Part shown: positions 6,090 through 12,253 of the stretch, in pieces
Numbering within the stretch: the first letter of the stretch is position 1
Layout: each line of letters opens with the position of its first letter
Assembly: GCA_958448395.1 (NCBI GenBank)
Contig: CAUDDP010000061.1
Location: 1-12,253, forward strand
Length of the DNA: 12,253 bases
Source of the DNA: an uncultured Oscillospiraceae bacterium
GTDB lineage: Bacteria; Bacillota; Clostridia; Oscillospirales; Ruminococcaceae
Direction: 5' to 3'
Notes under the pieces: model-generated
What the model was told of the DNA's origin: nothing
The model's input: only the letters and a program-made list of their open reading frames with translations
Database searches by the model: none
Program-made: the position numbers and the translations under genes

Positions 6090-7150
6090 GGCATCAACCC
6101 CAGTTCCCTGTCATAAAGGGCATCAAATTCCTCCATCACCGCATTATGCCGTATGTCATTCAGTGAATGTCCCGTTTCCAATGCAATATGTGCCTTCCCA
6201 TCTTCTGCCTCCTGCTGGTAGAGGGAGAAAAACCGCACATCTACTTGTGCCGGATTGGCTTTTGAATAGGTTGCCAGCAATTGAAATGCCTGCTGAATAA
6301 AATAGCTATGTGTCGCAATAAAAACTTGTACCCCCATCTTTGCTAATTCTACCAGAGCCTGTGCAACATGATAAATCATTTTTGGATTCATATTGGATTC
6401 CGGTTCATCCCAGAATAAAATAGAATGCTTATCTAAGCTGCCAGAAAGAATCAGATACATCATAGTGGAAAGCTTCCGATAGCCCTCTGACACCAGCCCC
6501 ATTTCAAATTCTCCGCCATTCATTTTCAAGTAAAACCGATTCTCTCTTTGTACAATACTTCCTTTTATAATATTTTGAAAGGAAGAAAGTACGGCTCTCT
6601 GTTCCTGGGTGTTCGCTCCTTTTTTCAATGGCCGCAGCAGCAGTTTCGCTAAATCATAATACGTTTCCTCAAACTCAATATGGTAGTCATCATATAGTGA
6701 TGTAAAGTTTCCTGTGGTAGAAATCGCTTCTTTTGGTGGGATATAAATTGGTATAAATCGTTCTTTGCTCCTCTCTATAGTAGAATCAATATCCACATGA
6801 TTGGTCTGTCGGTTTCCAAAGCCAAAAGAAAACGTATCGGTTTCAAAAAAAACCTTCACGTCGGCATGATTACTCCCCTGTTTTCTGCTGACCAGTCGAC
6901 CGACTGCATCTCGTTCCGGACGAAAGACACCTGTTATTTTTTCCACCAGCATTCTTTCCTGTGCATCCTTCCAGAAAGACTGTTTTTGATTGGCATCAGA
7001 AACTACTTTTGCAGTTGTGTAGAGCACTTTCAAAAGTGCTGTTTTTCCGGTCGCATTTTCGCCGAAAATGAGATTGATCCCATCGGAAAACGATGTAGAA
7101 AGTGCATCAAATATCATAAAGTTTTCCAGCTCTACTCGCTTTATTTTCAA
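6086..7150 (-). CDS. SMC/OLD-like AAA-family ATPase (AAA_15/AAA_21 type)
   Basis: This 354-residue cytosolic ATPase is of the ABC/SMC-related kind found in phage-defence and RecF/OLD proteins. It opens with KIKRVELENFMIF, then the Walker A motif GENATGKT (30-37). A central insertion with an IPIYIPPKEAIS segment follows, then the ABC-like signature SEGYRKLSTM (221-230), Walker B ILFWDEPE (D248, E249) and the H-loop ATHS (H281). It ends soon after, with no TOPRIM domain, so it is not a full OLD or GajA protein; the neighbouring nuclease probably supplies the effector. I chose a TTG start at 7150. AAGGAAGG lies at 7160-7167, the family N-terminus begins exactly there, and a sigma-A promoter at 7197-7225 overlaps upstream codons. 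Alternatives are ATG at 7174 or 7183, both without a Shine-Dalgarno site. Confidence 0.85.
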   Translation of the reverse strand: MKIKRVELENFMIFDALSTSFSDGINLIFGENATGKTALLKVLYTTAKVVSDANQKQSFWKDAQERMLVEKITGVFRPERDAVGRLVSRKQGSNHADVKVFFETDTFSFGFGNRQTNHVDIDSTIERSKERFIPIYIPPKEAISTTGNFTSLYDDYHIEFEETYYDLAKLLLRPLKKGANTQEQRAVLSSFQNIIKGSIVQRENRFYLKMNGGEFEMGLVSEGYRKLSTMMYLILSGSLDKHSILFWDEPESNMNPKMIYHVAQALVELAKMGVQVFIATHSYFIQQAFQLLATYSKANPAQVDVRFFSLYQQEAEDGKAHIALETGHSLNDIRHNAVMEEFDALYDRELGLMP

Positions 7151-7159
7151 GAAAATCGC

Positions 7160-7167
7160 CCTTCCTT
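7160..7167 (-). promoter_or_regulatory. ribosome-binding site supporting a TTG start for the ATPase
   Basis: AAGGAAGG on the minus strand ends 9 nt upstream of the TTG at 7148-7150. No upstream ATG in the frame (7174, 7183, 7198 or 7246) has a comparable site. Confidence 0.65.
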
Positions 7168-7196
7168 CTGTCATATTTTTCATATAGGCTACTATC

Positions 7197-7225
7197 ATTA
7201 TACTGTTATACTTTTCAAAAGTCAA
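7197..7225 (-). promoter_or_regulatory. sigma-A promoter of the ATPase-nuclease operon
   Basis: TTGACT (7220-7225), 17 nt, then TATAAT (7197-7202) on the minus strand. The predicted start near 7190 excludes translation starts at 7198 or 7246 and leaves a leader of about 40 nt before the TTG at 7150. No operator-like dyad is evident, so basal expression looks likely. Confidence 0.8.
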
Positions 7226-7246
7226 CTGCATTCTACGGACAAGCAA

Positions 7247-7555
7247 TTCAAAAAGTCCGCCGCCTTGCGTTGTTCAGCAGATTGTATGCAAAGGATTTCA
7301 TATCATTTTATCCATTCCAAAACAGTGTATTTCTCTTCCTTTTGTTCCATCACAACCCCTGATTTCCCATACATCTGATATAACCCATTCTGCCTTTTCC
7401 TTGAAAATAGGGGCTTCCCTACAATGATAGAAAAAACTGAATGCCAATTTCAACAGCTTATTTTCAACCGCATCATGTTATTTCTAACATTATAAACTTT
7501 TATGAATAAATGACTAAATTCAAACCAAACTGCTTGTCAGACAGCAAAAACTATG
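7247..7555. other. intergenic region between the ATPase operon and the PF06541 gene
   Basis: No supported gene. Two small hairpins are visible: TAGGG/CCCTA (7408-7421), which on the minus strand is followed by TTTT and may be a weak terminator, and ATGTTA/TAACAT (7475-7490). A 23-codon minus-strand frame (7374-7303, beginning MYGKSGVVM) has coding-like codon choice but no convincing start; it may be a relic. Confidence 0.4.
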
Positions 7556-7990
7556 CTACAATGAGGAAGATTCCTGTTGCAGATCCGACACCTTCTGAAA
7601 TCGTTTTCGTACCACATGACAGATTCCAATCGCAGGAATACATACAAAAAACCAAAGAATCGAAAATGGCAAACAAATCTGCCCGAACAAATTCAGCGGA
7701 ATCTCCTGATAGCTCCATACATGCCACTGCATAACCAGATTATCCAGCACACCAACCACCATCTCCAGTGCGGTAATCATACAGGCACCAGAAACTGCCT
7801 GTAAAAACAGGGTATGAGATGGTGCTGTCCCATGCATCCAGTAAAGCAGTATCCCTACAACGCCGCCAAGCAGGGTCATCGTCCAGTGCGTATACCCCCT
7901 TGCAGCAATCTCCAGAAAACTGTAAATAAAGCAGCCAAGCAAAAACATAAATGCCAGCTCATAGCTGTGAATTTTCTGCGATGCAGTCAT
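7556..7990 (-). CDS. four-helix membrane protein, putative ABC-transporter type IV (PF06541/CmpB-like)
   Basis: This 144-residue integral membrane protein has four predicted helices: LAFMFLLGCFIYSFLEI, MTLLGGVVGILLYWM, an ALEMVVGVLDNLVM segment and ICLPFSILWFFVCIPAIGI. The FLE in helix 1 and the WSYQEIPLNLFGQICLPFS motif before helix 4 match the family labelled putative ABC-transporter type IV (PF06541), whose function is not established. No ATP-binding partner is adjacent. The ATG at 7990 is preferred over a GTG at 7999, because AAGGTG, the likely Shine-Dalgarno site, overlaps that GTG. It is divergent from malQ with about 110 bp between them; no promoter is obvious on this side. Confidence 0.75.
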   Translation of the reverse strand: MTASQKIHSYELAFMFLLGCFIYSFLEIAARGYTHWTMTLLGGVVGILLYWMHGTAPSHTLFLQAVSGACMITALEMVVGVLDNLVMQWHVWSYQEIPLNLFGQICLPFSILWFFVCIPAIGICHVVRKRFQKVSDLQQESSSL

Positions 7991-8066
7991 ATGTTTCACC
8001 TTCTTTGTTTTGATTAATTTTACACTACAAGTTTGTTCTGCCTTTTAGTATAAACCAGAATCCTTG

Positions 8067-8076
8067 TGGTATACCA
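8067..8076. promoter_or_regulatory. perfect 10-bp palindrome upstream of malQ, possible operator
   Basis: TGGTATACCA is self-complementary and lies 24 nt before the malQ ATG, in the intergenic region shared with the divergent membrane-protein gene. It could bind a sugar-responsive repressor or be chance. No convincing -35/-10 pair for malQ is visible; a TATAAA at 8049-8054 lacks a good -35. Confidence 0.25.
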
Positions 8077-8100
8077 TATAGAAAGAAAGGAATTTTATCC

Positions 8101-9615
8101 ATGAGAAGAAGTGGTATTTTAATGCACATTTCCAGTCTGCCCTCTCGTTACGGCATCGGCAAGCTGGGAAAATCCGCTTACCAGTTTGCGGATTTTCTCA
8201 AAAAAAGCGGCGTTTCCGTTTGGCAGATTCTTCCGCTCTCCCCGACCAGCTACGGCGATTCCCCCTATCAGTCTTTTTCCGCCTATGCCGGCAACCCATA
8301 CTTTATTGACTTGGAATTGCTGGAAGAACAGGGGCTGCTCCAGCACACGGACTATGCGGATCTGAACTGGGGCAGTCCAAACAAAGTCGATTACGAACGT
8401 CTCTACCAGATGTGCTTCCCCATTCTTCGGAAAGCATTCACCGCTTTCGACTGCAAACAACCAGATTATCTTGCATTCTGTGAGAAACAACATGCCTGGC
8501 TGCCGGATTATGCACTGTTTATGGCACTGAAATTTGCCCATGACGGAAAAGCATGGGATCAGTGGGAACCAGAACTGGCAATGCGAGATCCGGAAGCCCT
8601 CCAGAAAGCCTCTTCTCAATATGCAGAAGAGGTACAGTTCTTTCAGGTAATGCAGTACTGGTTCTATACACAATGGGACAAGCTCAAAACCTACTGTAAT
8701 GAAAATGATCTCGAATTGATCGGCGATATGCCGATTTATGTTTCTTATGACAGCGTAGAGGTTTGGGCACAACCGGAACTATTTGAGCTGGACGAACAGC
8801 ATAAACCGATCTCTGTTGCCGGATGTCCACCAGATGTTTTCTCACCGACCGGACAGCTCTGGGGCAATCCGCTCTATGACTGGAATTATCACAAGAAAAC
8901 CGGTTATCAGTGGTGGATTCAGCGACTGGCATTTGCCACTTCCATTTATGATACTGTCCGCATTGACCACTTCCGTGGCTTTGAAAGTTACTATAGCATC
9001 CCCTATGGCAATCCCACTGCGGAAATCGGTGAATGGCGGAAAGGTCCCAATACCGCCCTGTTTACCGCCGCACAAAAAGCACTTGGCAAGCTGTCTATTA
9101 TTGCGGAAGACCTTGGATTTATTACACCGGAGGTACAGGAAATGCTGGATGCCTGTGGTTATCCGGGTATGAAGGTAACACAGTTTGCCTTCAGTGAAGG
9201 TGCAAAGAGCACCTATCTGCCGCAAAATTACAAAACCAACAATTGCATTGCCTACACTGGCACGCATGATAATATGACCCTGAACGGCTGGGTCTATGGT
9301 GCAACGGACAAGGAAATCAGCTTTGCAAAACGCTATCTGCGAGTCAGAGACCGAAAGGACTTGCCGGAAGCTATGCTGCGTCTCACTTGGGGCAGTGTCG
9401 CAGATCTTGCCATCGGACAAGTGCAGGACTTCTTACAGGAGCCAGCAAATGCCCGGATGAATACCCCTTCTACTGCATTCGGCAACTGGCAGTACCGCAC
9501 TTCTGCAAAGCAGTTCAATCACAAGCTTTCTAAAAAAATCTATCAACTCAACGCCCTGTACAACCGTCTGCCAAAGGCAGAAGTGGATACAGAGGAAATG
9601 GAACAGGAGGACTAA
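8101..9615 (+). CDS. malQ: 4-alpha-glucanotransferase (amylomaltase, GH77)
   Basis: MalQ is a cytosolic disproportionating enzyme. It transfers 4-alpha-glucan segments between maltodextrins, releasing glucose and making longer chains that phosphorylase can use. At 504 residues it is the compact bacterial GH77 form, close to the roughly 500-residue Thermus enzyme. It begins with the typical RRSGILMHISSLPSRYGIG. The catalytic set is in order: nucleophile D289 in RIDHFRGF, acid/base E336 in IIAEDLG, and D390 in GTHDNM. The PPDVFSPTGQLWGNPLYDW loop (about 243-261) is also conserved. The ATG at 8101 follows an AAAGGA Shine-Dalgarno site at about 8087-8091. It is the first gene of an operon with glgP five bases downstream, whose ribosome-binding site lies within the last codons of malQ. 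Confidence 0.96.
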   Translation: MRRSGILMHISSLPSRYGIGKLGKSAYQFADFLKKSGVSVWQILPLSPTSYGDSPYQSFSAYAGNPYFIDLELLEEQGLLQHTDYADLNWGSPNKVDYERLYQMCFPILRKAFTAFDCKQPDYLAFCEKQHAWLPDYALFMALKFAHDGKAWDQWEPELAMRDPEALQKASSQYAEEVQFFQVMQYWFYTQWDKLKTYCNENDLELIGDMPIYVSYDSVEVWAQPELFELDEQHKPISVAGCPPDVFSPTGQLWGNPLYDWNYHKKTGYQWWIQRLAFATSIYDTVRIDHFRGFESYYSIPYGNPTAEIGEWRKGPNTALFTAAQKALGKLSIIAEDLGFITPEVQEMLDACGYPGMKVTQFAFSEGAKSTYLPQNYKTNNCIAYTGTHDNMTLNGWVYGATDKEISFAKRYLRVRDRKDLPEAMLRLTWGSVADLAIGQVQDFLQEPANARMNTPSTAFGNWQYRTSAKQFNHKLSKKIYQLNALYNRLPKAEVDTEEMEQED

Positions 9616-9620
9616 TTCCC

Positions 9621-11975
9621 ATGCAGAAAGATATTTTTAAAAACCAACTGACACAAGCACTCACCGGCATTGCTCCACAGGATGCAACCCCACAGCAGCT
9701 GCATCAGGCAATCGGCGATGTAGTCATGCACAACCTTGCAGCAGATTGGAACAAGAGCACACAAGCACATGAACAAAACCGCCGTGCCTGCTATTTTTCA
9801 ATGGAATTTCTGGTTGGCCGTGCCGTTTTCAATAATCTGCTCTGCTTGGATCTGTATGATACCGTAGAAGCAGTCCTACAGGAAATGGGAACGTCCCTTT
9901 CTTCCCTGGAGGAAATTGAAGACGCTGCTCTCGGCAACGGCGGTCTCGGACGGCTGGCAGCTTGTTTCTTGGACAGTGCAGCTACACTGAATTTGCCGCT
10001 GGACGGCTACGGCATTCGTTATAAATATGGTCTATTCAAACAGTCCATTGTAGACGGTTTCCAAAAAGAAGAACCGGACAACTGGATGCAGTATGGGGAT
10101 GCTTGGTCGGTTCGCTGTGAAAAAGATGCCGTACTGGTACACTTTAACGGGCAGACGGTCAAGGCTGTACCGTATGATATGCCGGTTATCGGCTGCAAAA
10201 CCCAGCATATTGGCACACTGCGTCTCTGGCAGGCAGAACCCGTGCAAACTTTTGATTTTGACCTGTTCAATCAGCAGAAGTATCTGGAAGCTGCCGCAGA
10301 AACGGTTTATGCTGAGGACATCTCTCGTGTTCTTTATCCGAATGATGATACATGGGAAGGCAAGAAGCTTCGCCTGAAGCAGCAATATTTCTTCTGTGCC
10401 GCCTCCCTTTCCGATATTCTGAAAAAGCACAAGGCAACCTATGGCACATTGGACAATCTGGCAGACAAGCTTGCTGTACAGTTGAACGACACGCATCCGG
10501 TCATTTCCATTCCAGAACTGATTCGTCTGTTGCTGCTGGATGACAGCAGCCGGACATTTGCAGATGCCTTTGCCATTGCACAGAAGGTCTTCCGCTACAC
10601 CAATCATACCGTTATGCCAGAGGCACTGGAAAAATGGGATTGCCATCTGGTAGAAGAACTGCTGCCGAATTTATACCCGATTATTGTACAGATCAATGAG
10701 GCACTGCTGACTGATTTGTATCAGAAAAATATTCCGACAGAGCAGATTGCCAAAATGAAAATCATTCAGAACGATATGGTGCACATGGCACACCTCGCAG
10801 TTTATGCCTCCTCTTACACCAACGGTGTGGCAGCAATTCACACACAGATTCTGAAAGATACAGTACTGACAGACTGGTACAAAATCTGGCCGGAACGATT
10901 CTTCAACGAGACAAACGGCATCACCCAGCGGCGTTGGCTGGCACTGTGCAACCGAGAGTTGTCCGGACTGCTGACCGAACTGGCAGGTTCCGACGCATGG
11001 ATGACCGATCTGGCACAGCTGAAGCAATTGGAAACCAAGGGGACACCGGAAGTCCTCCAGCAATTCTGCAACATCAAGCAGACCAAAAAGCAGCAGCTGG
11101 CAGATTTCATTGCTGCCAAGGAGGGCATCCAGATTGATCCGAACACGATTTTTGATATTCAGATTAAGCGGCTGCACGAATATAAGCGGCAATTGTTAAA
11201 TGCATTCTCCATTCTGTATCTGTATGAGGGCATTAAGGACGGCAGTATTCAGAACTTTACCCCAACCACATTTATTTTTGGTGCAAAGTCTGCACCGGGT
11301 TATCGCCGGGCAAAGGCAATTATCAAGTTCATCAACGAAGTGGGCAAGCTGATTGCCAATGATCCAGCGGTTTGTGACCTGATAAAGGTGGTTTTTGTTT
11401 CCAACTACAATGTTTCCTATGCTGAAAAGCTGGTGGCAGCAGCTGACGTTTCAGAACAGATTTCCACTGCTGGTACAGAAGCTTCCGGCACAGGTAATAT
11501 GAAACTGATGCTGAACGGTGCGGTAACACTGGGCACATACGATGGTGCGAATGTGGAAATCGTAGAGGAAGCCGGTGAAGAGAACAACTATATTTTCGGT
11601 GCACGAGTAGAAGATTTGGAGAAAATGGTACCACAGTATAACAGCCGAAAGATTTTCTCAGAAAATCCGAAAATTCGCCGTGTTGTAGAGCGTCTGATTG
11701 ACGGTACGCTTTCAGACGGCGGCAGCGGCGATTTCCGGGAACTGTATTATTCGTTGCTGGACGGTGCAAGCTGGCACGCTCCGGATCACTATTATCTGCT
11801 CGGCGATCTGGAAAGCTATGTGGACGCAAAGCTGCGTTGCAATCAGGATTACAAGGATCGGATGGCATTTGCTGCAAAGCAGTGGCAGAATATCTGCCAT
11901 GCCGGAAAGTTCAGTTCTGATCGTACCATTGCTGGTTATGCAAAAGATATTTGGCAGATTGATCCCGTCATGTAA
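9621..11975 (+). CDS. glgP: glycogen/starch/alpha-glucan phosphorylase (GT35)
   Basis: This PLP-dependent cytosolic enzyme cleaves terminal alpha-1,4-glucosyl units with phosphate to give glucose-1-phosphate. It has 784 residues, near the 797-815 of the E. coli enzymes. Visible landmarks are CYFSMEFLVGR, the GNGGLGRLAACFLDS glycine-rich region, an active-site histidine H329 in TNHTVMPEALEKW, and the PLP site EASGTGNMKLMLNG with the Schiff-base lysine K628. The start is set by AGGAGG at 9605-9610, inside the end of malQ, suggesting translational coupling. With MalQ it forms a complete route from linear maltodextrin to glucose-1-phosphate and glucose; debranching enzyme is not in this window. 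Whether its main substrate is stored glycogen or imported maltodextrin cannot be told from sequence. It ends at an intrinsic terminator. Confidence 0.97.
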   Translation: MQKDIFKNQLTQALTGIAPQDATPQQLHQAIGDVVMHNLAADWNKSTQAHEQNRRACYFSMEFLVGRAVFNNLLCLDLYDTVEAVLQEMGTSLSSLEEIEDAALGNGGLGRLAACFLDSAATLNLPLDGYGIRYKYGLFKQSIVDGFQKEEPDNWMQYGDAWSVRCEKDAVLVHFNGQTVKAVPYDMPVIGCKTQHIGTLRLWQAEPVQTFDFDLFNQQKYLEAAAETVYAEDISRVLYPNDDTWEGKKLRLKQQYFFCAASLSDILKKHKATYGTLDNLADKLAVQLNDTHPVISIPELIRLLLLDDSSRTFADAFAIAQKVFRYTNHTVMPEALEKWDCHLVEELLPNLYPIIVQINEALLTDLYQKNIPTEQIAKMKIIQNDMVHMAHLAVYASSYTNGVAAIHTQILKDTVLTDWYKIWPERFFNETNGITQRRWLALCNRELSGLLTELAGSDAWMTDLAQLKQLETKGTPEVLQQFCNIKQTKKQQLADFIAAKEGIQIDPNTIFDIQIKRLHEYKRQLLNAFSILYLYEGIKDGSIQNFTPTTFIFGAKSAPGYRRAKAIIKFINEVGKLIANDPAVCDLIKVVFVSNYNVSYAEKLVAAADVSEQISTAGTEASGTGNMKLMLNGAVTLGTYDGANVEIVEEAGEENNYIFGARVEDLEKMVPQYNSRKIFSENPKIRRVVERLIDGTLSDGGSGDFRELYYSLLDGASWHAPDHYYLLGDLESYVDAKLRCNQDYKDRMAFAAKQWQNICHAGKFSSDRTIAGYAKDIWQIDPVM

Positions 11976-11984
11976 TCCATGACG
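11966..11984 (+). repeat. perfect hairpin around the glgP stop codon
   Basis: CGTCATG (11966-11972) and CATGACG (11978-11984) form a 7-bp stem whose 5-nt loop contains the TAA stop of glgP. No U-tract follows, so it is not the terminator itself; it may protect the 3' end or be chance. Confidence 0.4.
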
Positions 11985-12006
11985 CTCTCATATGCAGCAA
12001 GGATTG

Positions 12007-12046
12007 AGGGAACAGACATTTTATAATGTCTTTCCCTTCCTTTTTT
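12007..12046 (+). terminator. intrinsic terminator of the malQ-glgP operon
   Basis: AGGGAA plus AGACATT (12007-12012 and 12014-12020, one bulged C) pair with AATGTCT plus TTCCCT (12025-12037) around a TTAT loop. Six Ts follow at 12041-12046. It lies 32 bp after the glgP stop and closes the operon. Confidence 0.9.
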
Positions 12047-12142
12047 CCTATCGAATGGGAAAAACAGGACTTTCTGGTATTTTTATGATATTATATTTTA
12101 TGCATTGCAAAGACTGACAGATGCTGTTACCATTTAAAATAC

Positions 12143-12202
12143 GTGAGTTCGATGAAAAAATAGAAAAATTTGCTAAAATCTGTTATACTGTAAGTTCAAC
12201 GA
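12143..12202 (+). repeat. two copies of the GTGAGTTCGATGA-type motif flanking a promoter
   Basis: GTGAGTTCGATGA at 12143-12155 is identical to minus-strand 3380-3392. A degenerate copy, GTAAGTTCAACGA (10 of 13 identical), lies at 12190-12202, just after the TATACT box. Role unknown. Confidence 0.45.
12181..12189 (+). promoter_or_regulatory. extended -10 promoter reading off the right edge
   Basis: TG-T-TATACT (12181-12189) is an extended -10 element. The sequence 17 nt upstream (TAGAAA) is a poor -35. Thirteen bases downstream is the perfect 12-bp palindrome AGAATGCATTCT (12202-12213), which may be an operator or the start of a transcript structure. No open gene is visible before the window ends at 12253. 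Confidence 0.5.
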
Positions 12203-12253
12203 GAATGCATTCTACCGCTGCCAATCACAAACTGTGCCGGCAGAATCGCTTCG

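Noticed and set aside
6086..7150. Full OLD, GajA or PARIS AriA identity for the ATPase.
   Set aside because: There is no TOPRIM domain after the H-loop, and the partner has a PD-(D/E)XK signature rather than DUF4435 or helicase motifs.
6797..7378. 193-codon plus-strand frame opposite the ATPase 5' region.
   Set aside because: It runs antisense to the Walker A region and the promoter; no start signal or recognisable domain.
8119..8772. 217-codon minus-strand frame opposite malQ.
   Set aside because: malQ has all its catalytic motifs; the opposite frame has no ribosome-binding site or family signature.
11332..11877. 181-codon minus-strand frame opposite glgP.
   Set aside because: It is antisense to the conserved PLP-binding region of glgP and rich in Arg, Pro and His, as expected of a shadow frame.
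1..12253. tRNA, rRNA or insertion sequence.
   Set aside because: No tRNA-like cloverleaf, rRNA core sequence, transposase or terminal inverted repeats with target duplications were seen.

Overview
The window suggests a dockerin-bearing Ruminococcus-type gut or rumen bacterium (Bacillota, Oscillospiraceae). Two secreted proteins end in ruminococcal type I dockerins, whose helices read as near-identical TYYARQSAG units. Base composition looks low to moderate in GC, promoters follow the sigma-A consensus, Shine-Dalgarno sites are AGGAGG-like, and htpG carries a CIRCE operator. The species assignment is inference.

Layout. Positions 82-170 hold no supported gene but contain nested inverted repeats that fit a flush three-way RNA junction. 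On the minus strand follow a small secreted beta-rich dockerin protein (208-996) and a secreted BspA-like leucine-rich-repeat dockerin protein (1265-3013). Each has its own near-perfect sigma-A promoter. An intergenic region of about 430 bp (3050-3479) carries a strong hairpin whose U-tract is on the strand opposite to its neighbours, plus a short repeated motif. Then comes htpG (3480-5369, minus) with a perfect CIRCE site at its transcription start. Next is a two-gene minus-strand operon (7150-5520): an SMC/OLD-like AAA ATPase whose stop overlaps the start of a small PD-(D/E)XK nuclease-like protein. This pair is the best candidate here for a little-described, probably defensive, system. A four-helix membrane protein of the PF06541 type (7556-7990, minus) follows.

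On the right, transcribed the other way, is a tight two-gene operon, malQ-glgP (8101-11975). It encodes 4-alpha-glucanotransferase and alpha-glucan phosphorylase, which together turn maltodextrin or glycogen into glucose-1-phosphate and glucose. It ends in a clear intrinsic terminator. The last 200 bp contain an extended -10 promoter leading off the right edge, bracketed by copies of the motif seen near 3380-3407.

How the genes fit together: the dockerin proteins probably sit on a cohesin scaffold outside the cell, for binding or adhesion since neither has a catalytic domain. MalQ-GlgP handles alpha-glucan inside the cell. HtpG is a heat-shock chaperone, and the ATPase-nuclease pair appears to be an independent accessory cassette inserted among housekeeping genes.
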